This document shows, piece after piece, positions 1-10,752 of a DNA stretch of 64,000 nucleotides. The first letter of the stretch is position 1. Each line of letters starts with the position of its first letter. The notes beneath the pieces were generated by a model. That model worked only from the letters and a program-made list of their open reading frames with translations. It was not told where the DNA came from and made no database searches. The stretch covers positions 62,001 to 126,000 of the forward strand of contig NW_020312003.1 in assembly GCF_003144115.1 (NCBI RefSeq). Direction: 5' to 3'. Made by a program: the position numbers and the translations under genes. The stretch comes from Tilletiopsis washingtonensis. Lineage: Eukaryota > Basidiomycota > Exobasidiomycetes > Entylomatales.

Positions 1-593
1 AGCTCGGCGCGGCTGGCGGCCGTGCTGCCGCCGCGCACGCCCTTGCCCGTCTTGCTGATGATCTTGACGTCGACGCGAGCGCCGATGCCCTTGCGGTGCA
101 GGTGCTGGCGCGCCTGCTGCAGGCGGTGCTGCACGTCGTGCGGCGTGGCGCTCCAGGTGAGCACGAGCTCCTTGATGGCGCCGGCGCCCTTGGCTGTGGG
201 CGCAGCATCACCAGCGGCCCCGCCGGCGGCGGCCAGCTTCTTCTCTGCGCGGCGGGCCTTCTCCTTGTCGAACTCGGCCTTCTTGTCGACGAGGCGGCAG
301 ATGGGCAGCGTCTCGTCGTCGCCGGCGCTGACCTGCTGCAGCCAGTAGCGCGTGGGGTCGATGGAGCGCAGGATCGACGCCGGCGACTGCGGCTGCTCGT
401 GCAGCGAGCCCGTGTCGGGGTCGACGAGGCGCACAAGGCGCGCCCGGATGGCGTGGTCGCGGATCGGCGGCGCGGCCAGGCGCACTGCTGAAGCGTGCAG
501 CGGCCGCACGGCCAGCGGCTGGCGCGAGCTCGAGGCGAGGAGCGAGCGGCGGCCGAGCGCGGCGCTGAGCCGCAGCGGGGCGAGTGCGGCCAT
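1..593 (-). CDS. Mitochondrial translation initiation factor IF-3 (3' end outside window)
   Basis: Uninterrupted reading frame from the ATG at 593 down to the window edge, about 197 residues, with the C-terminus lost off the window. The first 40 residues are Arg/Ala/Ser-rich with almost no acidic residues, as in a mitochondrial presequence. Then comes an IF-3 N-domain pattern (IRARLVRLVDPDTG, then LPICRLVDKKAEFDKEKARR) and, after an Ala/Gly linker, the start of the IF-3 C-domain (IKELVLTWSATPHDVQHRL, RQHLHRKGIGARVDVKII). Family knowledge: IF-3 binds the small mitoribosomal subunit and controls start-codon selection and subunit dissociation. The gene is divergent from SPT3, with 182 bp between the two start codons, so they probably share a promoter region. 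The order of motifs makes the identification fairly firm even though fungal mtIF-3 proteins are poorly conserved. Confidence 0.78.
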   Translation of the reverse strand, partial: MAALAPLRLSAALGRRSLLASSSRQPLAVRPLHASAVRLAAPPIRDHAIRARLVRLVDPDTGSLHEQPQSPASILRSIDPTRYWLQQVSAGDDETLPICRLVDKKAEFDKEKARRAEKKLAAAGGAAGDAAPTAKGAGAIKELVLTWSATPHDVQHRLQQARQHLHRKGIGARVDVKIISKTGKGVRGGSTAASRAE

Positions 594-775
594 GGTGTGG
601 TGATGGGAAGAAGGAGCAGCGCGGCACGAAGGAGAGCAGCGCGCACGCGACTCGATCGCCTCGACTCACCTCGCCGCTGCTCCACACGCCGCGCGCCTCG
701 CTTCCGACCACCACCTCCGCCGCGCTCAACGCACACCCAGGCCAGCGCACGCTCGCCTCTGCGCCCGCGGCCAGC

Positions 776-2186
776 ATGTCCGTCGCGCCCGAGGAGGCCG
801 CCGTGCCCGTCGCGGATGCGCCGCAGTACCGCTACCTGCAGGAGATCTCGCAGATGGTGCGTCGCGCCGCTGCCGGTGCGGCGAGGGCTGCCTGACGCGC
901 GGCGTGCAGATCTTTGTGTTTGCAGGCATCACCGATCCGCACACAGACGTCGTCAAGCTCGGTGCGTCACACGTGCTTCTGCAACGCCGCATGGGCTGAC
1001 GCAGCCCCGCAGTGGAGGACATTGTGCGCTGCCAGGTGCTCGAGCTCGTGCGTCACAGGTGTGCGGCTCGCATGTGCTCTCAACTCACGCCTCTCGTCGC
1101 CAGATCATCCAGTCGCGCCGCCTCTCGCAGCGCCGCGCCTCGCGCACCGTCGCGCCCGAGGACCTCATCTTCCTCATCCGCACCGACCGCGCAAAGGTGA
1201 ACCGCCTCAAGACGTACCTCAGCTGGAAGGACGTGCGCAAGAACGCAAAGGACAGCGAGGGCGGCGAGGCGGGCGAGGAGGATGCGGGTGAGTGGGCACA
1301 GGCGCAGTGCATCGTCTCAGCCCGCATGTCTGCATAGAGGGCATGCATGGCTGACGCTGCATGGCAGAGGCGCTGCCCCGTTCGAAAGCCAAGAAGATCC
1401 GCCTGCCGTGGGAGCTGAGCACCATGTTCTCCGAGCATCTCACGAGCGGCGCCTCGGCCTCGGCGGCCGCGGGCATCATGGAGCAGGAGGAGGAGGACGA
1501 CGAGGACGACGTCGAGGCGCTCGAGGACAGCCTGCAGCGCCTGCGCGACGCCGACGAGGCGACGCGGCGCATGACGCGCGAGGAGTACGTGCACTACTCG
1601 GAGTGCCGCCAGGCGTCCTTCACCTTCCGCAAGAGTGGGTGTGGAGCGTCTTTGAGCGCCACAGCATGCAGCTGATGCCCTCTTCCTGTCGGCAGGCAAG
1701 AAGTTCCGCGACTTCATCAACTTTGCCGCGTACAGCGACGTCAAGCCCAACGACGACATCATCGACATCCTCGGCTTTCTGGCGTTCGAGGTGGTGCGCG
1801 AGCTGTGCGTCGGCGCCATGGCCATCAAGGCCGAGCTCGAGGGCTCGTCTGCCGCCGGGCCGTCACGCACTGTCGCACCCGCTGCCTCGTCGTCGTCGCT
1901 CGACGGCGAGACGCGCGAAGACGGCGCGGCAGGCAGTAGCAGCACGGGCGGCAAGCGGCGCCTCGACTCGCCCGAGGAGAGCCGTGCGGGCGCAAAGCGG
2001 CGGCGCAGCAACTCGCCCGACGAGGCATGCACGCTCTTCACCATGCCGCCCGTCAAGGAGAGCAGCCTGATGCCGGCGCACATCCAGGAGGCGTTTGCGC
2101 GTCTGCAGCGCAAGGCGCCTGCGCTCGGCACGGGCTGGGGCGGGCGGCCGGGAGGGCTGCGTCGCACCCGTGTGCGTGTCATCTGA
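776..2186 (+). CDS. SPT3: SPT3, SAGA complex histone-fold subunit
   Basis: Spliced gene with about six exons. Exon 1 (ATG at 776) ends ...LQEISQM. A small exon then encodes IFVFAGITDPHTD, followed by EDIVRCQVLEL and, after another intron, IIQSRRLSQRRASR and APEDLIFLIRTDRAKVNRL. This is the paired histone-fold layout of Spt3. The middle part holds KIRLPWEL and a strongly acidic stretch. A further intron near 1634-1695 leads into KKFRDFINF and DDIIDILGFLAFEVVREL, the second histone fold. The C-terminal 100 residues are Ser/Arg-rich. Known role: Spt3 in SAGA helps deliver TBP to TATA-type promoters. The MTREEYVHYSECRQASFTFRK segment just before the second fold is also typical of the family. Introns are about 50 nt with GTGCGT or GTGAGT donors. 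Confidence 0.9.
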
Positions 2187-2550
2187 AGCGTCTCGCCTCT
2201 GTCTCAGCCGTCTGCGCCCACCTGTATTCTACCATTTCGCAACCGCATCGTCACCGTGCTCACGCTGCGTCGCATGCATCTGTGTATTAGCGTGCCGCCG
2301 AGGGCTGCCGCCCGTCTCTGGGTGGGCACGGCTCTCTGCGCGCGGTGTGTAGTGCAGCGACAAGGTCGCGAGTGCTGGGCGTGATAGAAGTACGGGGTCT
2401 GGAGGGAGGAGTGGCGGACTGAGGCGGCCAGGATGCATGTCGAGTCCGGCACTGCAAGCAGCGGACAGTCTAGAGGTCGAACAGGTGCGTCTGCACGCAA
2501 ATAAAGAGGGACTGCGAGGAGGAGAGTGCACACCCAGCGAGAGGCTGCTC
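2187..2550. other. Convergent intergenic region SPT3 / mitochondrial carrier
   Basis: About 360 bp between two stop codons facing each other. It should hold both 3' UTRs and polyadenylation sites. I see no conserved coding frame or repeat in it. Confidence 0.6.
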
Positions 2551-4286
2551 TCACTGGCGCGTCTTTGCAAACGGCTGGAAGCCCTGCGGCGGCGTCGGAG
2601 AGCCGAAGTCCTCGTGCATCTCGAGCAGCAGGCGCATGGCGTTGCGTGCATGCCCACGCGACGGGTCCTCCCACGGCCGGCTCGACGACTGGCTCGTCTC
2701 GGACGACTGCACGGTGTCGAAGGGATACGGCAGCATAGTCTGCGGCAGCGGGGCTTGTCAGTGCGTGCTCATCCGATCCCCTCCTCGCACCCAGCTCACC
2801 TTCAGCGTCTCGTACATCACGAGCGTAGCGCCGAATTGCGGACTTGACCGCAGCACGCGCGCCGCCGAGCCCTTGAAGAGCGCCTTGGGGCCCTCGTCGC
2901 GCATGATCTTGCGGAAGCAGTCGGCAATGCCGTTGTACGTCGCCTGGCCCTTGCGCGCCTCGACCTGCAGGCGCGTCTTGATGACGTCGGCCGGCGTCGT
3001 GAAGAAGGCGGCGGGCATGCCGGCAATGCTCGCCGACGCCAGCAGCTCGCCGAAGCTGAGCTTCTTGCCGCCCTTGCCCTCGTTGAACACGTCGCCCTTG
3101 AGGTGCGCGTAGGCGGTAAAGTACACAGCGCTGAAGGGAATGTCGCGCATCAGGCACGCCGAGGCGCCGCGGTACAGGCCGACGAGGCCGAGCGAGCGGA
3201 CGATGTGCATCGCGCCGCGCGCCACGCGGTCCGCACCCTCGGACTTGGCCAGCTCGCCCGCCACCTGCAGGCGAATCTTGACGATCTCGAGCGGGTTCGT
3301 GAAGATCTACAAGCGCGCGCGTCAGCTCTGCCAATGCGCGCGCGGAATGCGGCGCCGACGCACCACCTGGCAACCACCGGCCGCACCGCCCGCAAACAGC
3401 TCCCAGGGCAATGTGATGGCGCCCGTGTTGGGGTCCTTGGCGTGCGCGCGGACAAGGTCGTTGACTGTGAGCTTGATGGCCTTTTCTGGCGCCACGCCCT
3501 GGATTGGAGCGCGTGAGCTCTCCCGTGCATCGGCCTACGCGCACGCAGCGACGCACCAGCAATTGCGGGCCCAGGCCGGAGTAGAAGCCGCGGAAGCCCT
3601 CGTTGCGGAACACCTTGCGCACGCAGTCCATGCTGTTCTTGTACATTTGCGGCTCACCGACAACCGACGACCTGCGCGCAGCGGGTGTGAGTGCCAGAGG
3701 GCAACTTCTGCTCCTCTGCGGCACGCGTAACGCGCACGAGCGCGCATCGCTCGTCCCTGCGCGCGCACTGCACCCGGCACATCGCAGCGCGCCGATTGCG
3801 CGCAACTGCTCGCCTCCAGCCGCACTCACCGCTGGTTCTGCATGCGCGTCTTGACGAGGTCGATGGGGTACACGAGCGTGGCGCCCGTGGCGCCGGCAAT
3901 GCCGCCGAGGCCGAAGTTGTATGCCGAGTGTGCCGCCTCGGCCAGCACGCTGACGGCGACCTTCTCCGCCTCCTCTACCGTGCTCTCCGCCTTCTCCTGC
4001 GACTGCTTCGCCTTCGGCGGGCCACGCACGCGCGGCGGCGGCAGCGGGTGCGGGTCCAGGTCGTCGGAGATCATCAGCTCGTGGCAAATGAGCGTCTCTT
4101 CTGGCGACGAGCCGGCCACCGTCGAGGCCTTGTACGAGAGCATGCCTGGCGACGACGCTGCCACCTCGCGCTGGAAGGCATCGAGGTGCTTTTGAAACGC
4201 CGGCGTGGCGCGTGTCGGCGCATACACCTGGGAGAAGAGATGAGCTTTCGTTTCGAGGTGTGCAGACCTCGTAGGTGTGGCGCCTG

Positions 4287-4325
<39 letters not shown>

Positions 4326-4875
4326 GCAGCAGCTGCGGCCAGATCTTCGCGCGCATGCAACGCGCGAAGATCGCCGGCCGCCTGCACTTTCGAGCCACAG
4401 GCCAGGCGTGGACCTTCACAAGGCACGCCAGCGCCTGGCGGACTACCAGAGCTGTGCTAGCTCATGCTCCGCAGCTCGGCTCTGCAAGGATCGCTCGAGC
4501 TGGGCGAGCCCGATGCATCGGGCGCAGGGAGCCGCCCGTCCGGCAATCTCGCGCAGAGGAGCTCAGCCCTCTGAGGCACCAGCTACTGCACAGCTCAGAG
4601 CTCATCGCAGCTCGCAAACGCCCAGCACAGCTTGTCGCCCAGCGCGGCGCATCCCAATCCTCCTGCTGCTGTGCTCTCGCACACCTCGCATCTCGCGGCA
4701 CACGCACCTTTGCCGTCAGCGTGAAGCGGCCCTCGCCGGGCAGATGCGGCACGACGACCTGGTGCGCATGCTGGTAGCGCTCCACGTCGTCCTCCTCTGC
4801 GTCGGATGCCGGCGACTGCGGCGCCGGCGCGTCGCAGTGCAGCGGCTGGAAGAAGCCGGAGAGGAAGCGCGACAT
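2551..4875 (-). CDS. AGC1: Mitochondrial aspartate/glutamate-type carrier (Agc1/Aralar-like)
   Basis: The carrier domain is close to Aralar/citrin. It has [20 protein letters not shown] then [69 protein letters not shown] and [20 protein letters not shown]. These cover the three PxD/E-x-x-K/R signatures of a six-helix carrier. The chosen start is the ATG at 4875 ([14 protein letters not shown]); exon 1 runs to about 4708 and joins in phase to [15 protein letters not shown] across a 480-nt intron (4228-4707) that carries a triplet repeat. The N-terminal part, roughly 150 residues, has no recognisable EF-hand, unlike the about 300-residue eight-EF-hand domain of Aralar; yeast Agc1 also lacks recognised EF-hands. 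Expected role: exchange of aspartate for glutamate across the inner membrane, supporting the malate-aspartate shuttle. The C-terminal tail after the sixth helix is Ser-rich. Function is firm, exon 1 less so. Confidence 0.85.
4288..4323. repeat. (CAG)12 microsatellite in carrier-gene intron
   Basis: Twelve uninterrupted CAG triplets on the + strand, so CTG on the sense strand of the carrier gene, followed by CGG CAG CAG. It lies inside the predicted 480-nt first intron. It does not encode a polyglutamine tract in any gene I support. Confidence 0.95.
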
Positions 4876-5666
4876 GGCGGGCAGGCGGCGGCCTGAGACG
4901 GGCACGGATCTCCGAACGAGGATGGACGAGAAGAGGCGGACGCGAGAGGCGGTGCCGCACAGAGAAGGCGCCGGGCCGGGTGCGTTGAGGAGGTGAGGGT
5001 CAGAGAGAAGTGGAGTGCTGCTGCGATCGTGCTGGGCGAGTCAGACGCCGGCTCGAGCTCGGCAGCGCTCGAGGCGCGCGGCGGTGTTGCTGCCGCTGCT
5101 CCAGCGCCCGCAGGCCGCAGCCGCGAGAGGCGCGCGCCGCACATCCCCGGCCGGCCGCCGTGCTCGGCGCGCATGCGGCGACGCCCGCCGCCCTCGCCCT
5201 CGGCGCAGCGGGCGAGATTTGCGTGCCGCTGTCACTCCCGCCCCGGCGCGCAACATGGTCACAGCGAGCGCCTTCAGAGCACGCTGAGGGTACTCAGAGG
5301 ATCACCTTCGATCCTTCTGCTCAGGCGGGCCCGCCCACCGCTGCTTGCAAGCTCCACGCTGGCGGCGAGACGATCTTCTCGCTGATCGCTGGCCCGCCTG
5401 GGCTGAAACGTCCGACCGGCGCGAGGCGCTGCCGTGCCGCGGCGTCTCTCTCGTGCTGGCGCGTGGAAGGTGCGGCGCGTTGATGCTGACATAAGCAGCG
5501 CTCCCAGCCGCCGGCCTCTGGGCGCATCTCGCACGCCGCGCTCGCAGCGCTGCGTCTGCTGGCTCCGAGCTCCTCCCCCGCCTCGCCTGGCCCGTCCGCA
5601 CCGAGCAGGCAACGCCGAGTGCCGTGCCTCATACCCCGCCAGCCTTGCGGCTGCGCACAGCCTAGC
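4876..5666. other. Divergent promoter region carrier / bromodomain gene
   Basis: About 790 bp between two start codons pointing away from each other, so it presumably holds two promoters and 5' UTRs. Open frames cross it on both strands, but their composition is the Arg/Ala/Pro-rich kind expected by chance in GC-rich DNA. I see no recognisable element. Confidence 0.5.
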
Positions 5667-8600
5667 ATGGCGCCACCATCCTCCAGCTCGTCGTCGCAAC
5701 AGCACGATGAGGCGCCATCCGCCGCGCCGCCGCCGCGCCGCAAGATCACGCTGCACATCGGCGCCGCTCGTCTCGCAGCCGCCCGCGCTGCTGCCGCATC
5801 AGGGACAGGCACGCCGCAGGCCTCGCCGCGCACCGAAGTAGCTGCACCCTCGCTGGCTGGCACAGGGGCTGCGTCGAGCTCGGGCAAGGGCAAGGCGCGC
5901 AGCAGCGGCGATGGCAGTGCGCCGTCGACGCCGCGCGCCGCCGCCGCGCCGGCACAGGCGCCATCAGCCAAGCGCCGCACCCTCTCCAGCGCTGCGCCGC
6001 CTGCTGCCGATGCCATGCTGCCACCAAGCAGCAGCTCGGCCCTCACGTCGCCGCCACAGTCGTCGCTGGCCGGGTCGTCGAGCAGCAGCATGCCGGCGCC
6101 GGCCGTGCCGCGGCGGCGCTCGCGCAGCGGCTCGGCCTCGTCGGCCTCGTCCAGCAGCAGCAGCTCCTCGTCTCGCGGCTCGGCGCCGCCGCCGCCGTCG
6201 GCGCCAGGTGCAGCTCCACCGGCCAAGCGCGTTCGCCCACCGCGCGTGCTGAAGCGCAAGCCGCTGCGCGTGGCGCTCGAGCGCGTGCTCACCCAGCTGC
6301 AGCGCCGCGACACGTACGGCTTCTTCCTCGAGCCCGTCAATCCAGACGAGGTGCCGGGCTACACGGACGTCATCAAGGAGCCCATGGACTTTGCGAAGAT
6401 GGAGAAACGGCTGCACAGCGGCGCATACAGGCGGCAGGACGAGTTCCAGGTGCGTGCTCTGCGCTTGGCTGTCCGGCGCACCGGTCTGCGCTGCTGATGC
6501 GCACCCTGCCACACAGCGCGATCTCCTGCTCGTCACCGGCAACGCACAGACGTTCAACCAGCCGGGCAGCATCTACTCCAACGAGGCAGCACGCCTCGAG
6601 CGCTGGGGCGTACGCGCCATCGCACGCGAGAGCGGCGCGGCGATTCTGCCAGAAGAGGAAGAGGCAGCGGCAGCGGCCGCCCTCGCCAGTGCCGGCGGGC
6701 CCTCGCGCATGAGCGCGGCGCGGGCGCGGGCGCGCACCTCCGCAACACCGCGCCTTCCCGGCACGCCCGGCGTCAAGCAGGAGGAAGGCGAGGATGAGGG
6801 AGACGGCGACGAAGGCGACGGCATGGATTGGGAGGGCTCAGACGGCGACAGCTCGACGGCCGACCGCCGCGACCGCAGCGTCACGGCGACCGATCGCTTC
6901 CGCATGCCCAGCAACGTCTCGCGCATCGCCAGCCCCGAGACACTGCGCCGGCGCATGCAGCTGGGCGCCGCACGCGGCAAGAAGTCGAAGAACAAGGGCG
7001 CACCGCCGGGCTTCTTCAGCAGCTCGGGCCCAGGCACGCCAGGCGTCGCTCCCGCGCCGCCGCCGCTCGCTGCCGTCACGACGACGAGCAACTTTGCGTT
7101 TGAGAATGACGGCTCCATCGACCTGGACTCCTTCACGGCCGAGGAGAAGCGCAGCCTGCTGCAGCCGCTCGGCCTCGACAGCGTCGGCGTGGCGACGACC
7201 AGCCTGCTGCTGCCGCGCGTCGAGGGCATCGTGCCTCTACACCCTACGCTGCAGCCGCGCGCCGGCGAGATCGCTCGCCAGCGCGCCGACATTCTGCATC
7301 CGCTGCAGGTGGCCATCTCGACTGAGCCGCAGCAGCCCACTGCGTCTTACTCGCACGACGTGGCAGGCGTTCCTGACGACCAGAAGGCCAGTCCATTCAC
7401 CGTGCCGACGGGCTGGGGCTACGGCCCCGTCGGCGCAGACCCGCACGCGCCGCCCAAGGTGCCGCTTGCGTGGCCGCGGCCGCACGACCCGTCGATGGAC
7501 GCGTACGCAGACAAGGAGACGGGGCGCTTCAAGATTGGCCGCGAACGGGCGCGCGAGCGCGAGGCGCTCGGCATCACGAACCTCGACGACTGGACGTATC
7601 CGCGCGCCTTTCTCTCGCGTCTGCTGCATCCGCTCGACCTCGGTCTCTTCCCCGGCCTCATCCCGAGCACGTGGCAGGCCCACATTCGCTCATCTGCCGG
7701 CGGCGCGGCTGGCACGCGGCTGCCGCCCTTCGAGCTGACCGAGGGCGCTACGATTGAGAACGCTCTGCGCGAAGATGTGGCCTCGAGCGCCGCGCGCGCT
7801 CTCTTCGGCTCGACGGCCCAAGCGATGAACGCCTCTGCGCGTTGCCCGCCGGGCATCGACAGCAACCCCGACGTGGTCGGCGCCATCGTGATGGGCTCCG
7901 CGACTGGGCAATTCGTGCGCACGCGCGAGCAAGTGCTCGTCGCCGGCCTGCACGCCGCCGACAAGGTGCGAGAGCGCGTCTGGGGCGGGCCCAACGGCGA
8001 GGCGTACATGCGCAGTCTCGACGAGTTCGTCAACGGCGCCGCTCTTCTGGCGCAAGAGCGCAACGGCGAGCGCGACGCCGAGGACGCAGAGGAGGACCTG
8101 CTCGAGGAGCTGGAGCGCGCCGAAGAGGACCGTCTGCGCGCGCAGGAGGAGGCGGCCGAGGAGCGGCGGCGCGAGCGCGAGCAGGAGTACAGCGAGGGCG
8201 GCATCGCGCAGCTCCTGGAGCAGACGCAAGCCGGAGGCATGACCGAGTCTCCGGCGCGGGCCGAGACACAGCCGCCAGGAATGGACGAGGACGCGCAGGA
8301 GGAGATGCACGAGTCGGCCGAGCCGCCTGCCATCAGCTACGGCAGCGGTCTGCAAGACGCCACGATGCGAGGCACGGTGCTGGATCGGCCACTGGTCGAC
8401 TGGGTGCGCGATGAGGTGGCCGATCCGATTACGGGCGGCCTGCTTCAGGTTCTTGTGCGGGCCGGCGAGCTGGTGCAGGACGCGATGCAACGTGCACGCG
8501 AGCGCACAGCGTCGAAACATGACGAGGCGCCACGCAAGAAGGCCAAGCTGGAAGCTGGCGCGCCGGCGCCAAAGGACGCCGAGCACCTGCTTGCCCTCGT

Positions 8601-9228
8601 CGAGGATCTCGAGGCCGGCCGCGGCGTCAAGAGTGAGGATGGCTGTAGCAGCGAGGATGCGCAGCTGCTGCGCGAGCTAGTCGATGTTCTGCCGCCGGCC
8701 ACCAAGCTGCCTGCGGCATCTCAAGCGGACGCAATCCGCAAGGGCCACATCCTTTCGCTGCTCGACCAGCAGGCCGCGCATGCCCGCTCGCTGGGGCAGG
8801 AGCTCAAGCATGCCAGCTCGCGCGCCATCGAGGTCAACTCGCTGCTGCGCAATCCGCAGCTCGACTTTGCCCAGCAGGCCTCGCAGAACGAGGACTCGAC
8901 GCTGCAAGGCACCGCCTCTTCGGCACCTGCACGTCCGCTGCGCGTGCCCGACGCAGCGCTGGATTCTGCGCAAGTCACGCGCCTGCTGGCGCAGTACGCA
9001 CGCCTGCTGCCCGGCCTCAGCGAGCGCGCCAGCGGGCGGCGCGAGCGCAGCACGGCGCCGCTGTATGTGCAGTCGAAAGAGGCCGAGGCCGACAAGCGCG
9101 AGCAGGAGCGCGACGCCATGCTCTGGGACGAGCTGCGCCTCGCGTACGTGGCGCTGGCGCGCAATGCGCCGCCCGGTGAGGTGTGGCGCCCACAGGCGCA
9201 GCCGGTGATGCCGCCAAGGGTGCCTTGA
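5667..9228 (+). CDS. BRD7/BRD9-like bromodomain protein
   Basis: Two exons joined across a 67-nt intron (6450-6516). After about 190 residues of Ser/Ala/Pro-rich sequence comes a bromodomain: LKRKPLRVALERVLTQLQRR, DTYGFFLEPVNPDEVPGYTD, VIKEPMDFAKMEKRLHSG, then after the intron RDLLLVTGNAQTFNQPGSIY. The acetyl-lysine-binding Asn is present in QTFN. The rest, about 900 residues, includes a conserved-looking block (PTGWGYGPVGADPHAPP, LGITNLDDWTYPRAFLSRLL, LDLGLFPGLIP) and a Glu/Arg-rich helical stretch near 8040-8210. A single bromodomain followed by such a region resembles BRD7/BRD9 and their fungal relatives, which sit in SWI/SNF-type remodelling complexes. Two consensus sumoylation-like sites (VKQE, VKSE) occur. 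Bromodomain is certain; complex membership is inferred. Confidence 0.85.
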
Positions 9229-9272
9229 GCTGCTGCTTCCTCCCGAACTCTCCGCATCTAATGTCACACCTG

Positions 9273-10426
9273 TCACTTGCTCGCATTGCGTGATGACCGG
9301 CGCAAGCCGCTGGACGTGGCTGTCTCGTTTGCGGCAGGCTTGCCAGGCGCCTTTGATCTCGGCGCAGCGGGCTCCCGCTTGACGATGGCAGGCTTCTGCT
9401 CGCTCTCGGCGGCCTTGCGCCGCTTTGGCGCCGGGGCGCTCTCGCCCTCGTCCTCCTCCGCCTTGACGCTCTTGGTGGCCTTGCCCTTGCCCTTGCCGGC
9501 GTTCCACTTGCCCACCCACTGCGTCCAGCCGCCGCGCGTGCCCAGCAGCTCGACGGCGTCGTAGGCCGTCTGCTCCACGGGTTGCTGAGCACAGCCCGTC
9601 AGCATCGCTGAGCGCGCAGCTCCACTGACATCCAACTCACCACACTCAGCCGGCCGCGCGTCAGCAGCTGCATCGTCTTGAGGGCCTCGAGGTGGGCGTC
9701 GGAGAGGTAGTCTATGTCGTTACGCCGGGCGTCTTTCGCCGGAAGCGCGGCGATGTCTTGCAGCAGAGCAAGCGGCACAAAGTGCGGCAGCTCCGAGACG
9801 AACTGCACATCGACCTGCGGAGAAGCGGTGAGCAGCGACGAGACTATCACTGAGGCGGTGGAATGCACCATGAACCAGCGCGGAGCGTCGGCCGAGGACT
9901 TGGCGTCGTAGTAGGGATGCTTCTGCAGCCGGACAAGCATGGTGAGCAGGGACGTGCGCATACGCTGGCATGATGCCTCACCGGATCCCAGGCCGAGTGG
10001 TCTGGATAGCCCTCCTTGACGATCTGGCGCAGCGCATGAGCAAAGCGAACGGAGTGCTGAGGACGCGTGAACGGACCTTGGCAAGCGCAGAGACGCTGCA
10101 GGGCCGACGAATGAGCCAGTGCGGACACGGACGGGCGCCACGGCATGCCTCACCCGGGCACCTTTGTGTTGGAGGCGTAGAAGAGCACGCGGTCGCCGAG
10201 CTTCATGCGCTCACGCATGTGCTTGCCCGCCTCTGTGGCGCACCGTCAGCAGGAGATTCCAGTGGCGGCGTCTGCACGCTGGCTGACCGGCATTGCGCAC
10301 GCCCTCCCAGCTCGTCGTCTGGTCCTTCGACGCGCGAAAGTCGTCGAGGCCGAACTTGACGTCGACGCCGGTGCGCGGGTCGATGCGCGAGTCGGGCTCG
10401 GCCTTCATCAGCCAGCACGGCGGCAT
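9273..10426 (-). CDS. EVE-domain protein (thymocyte nuclear protein 1-like)
   Basis: Multi-exon gene. The assembled order matches the EVE family: PPCWLMKAEPDSRIDPRTG, VKFGLDDFRASKDQTTSWEG, then LGDRVLFYASNTKVPG, VSALAK (on a 19-nt exon), IVKEGYPDHSAWDP, HPYYDAK, PRWFMVH, VDVQFVSELPHFVPL and LTRGRLS. The C-terminal tail is Lys/Glu-rich with a basic patch (PAPKRRKAAE) and ends RRSSRNASK, suggesting nuclear location. EVE domains are related to PUA and YTH folds and are thought to bind modified nucleobases. The start at 10426 gives the usual EVE N-terminus; an upstream coding exon cannot be excluded. It converges on the bromodomain gene with only 44 bp between stop codons. Confidence 0.82.
10077..10095 (-). 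other. 19-nt internal exon of the EVE-domain gene
   Basis: Bounded on the minus strand by a CTGCAG acceptor and a GTCCGT donor. It encodes VSALAK in phase between VPG and IVKEGYPD, which is where EVE proteins have a short hydrophobic strand. Confidence 0.7.
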
Positions 10427-10752
10427 GCTAGCGGCGAGGCGGCTGGCCGTGCGCAGGCAGGTCCTCGGCGAGGACACGACGCCTCGCAGCAGCGGCGCTC
10501 GCAAGAGTGTGAAGGAAGCACTCGTCGTACTGCAGACAGCTGGGTGCTGCCGAGTGCCGCTGCTTGGATGTCTTGAGTGGATGTGGTTGATGGAAAGCAC
10601 GAGGCCAAGGCAAGCCGGAGCCCCGAGGCGCGGCTTCCCCACGCGGCGCAACCTGCTGCGGGCGGGCCGCGGCAAGGGCATGCTCGAGCGCGCCTCTGGC
10701 CGCCTGCAGCTTGCTTCCCGCTCTCACCCACCTCGCCTCACACGCACGCAGC
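10427..10752. other. Divergent intergenic region EVE / MED25-like
   Basis: About 325 bp between the two start codons. Just ahead of the MED25-like start is a pyrimidine-rich run (CCCGCTCTCACCCACCTCGC), a common fungal promoter and initiator context. Nothing else recognised. Confidence 0.5.

Noticed and set aside
2204-4426. Minus-strand open frame of about 740 codons over the carrier gene
   Set aside because: It is the same gene read through its introns and partly in the wrong frame. Conserved carrier segments lie in several frames and need splicing.
3691-4896. Plus-strand frame with a polyglutamine tract from the CAG repeat
   Set aside because: It is antisense to the carrier gene and the repeat falls in that gene's intron; the rest of the frame has no recognisable protein character.
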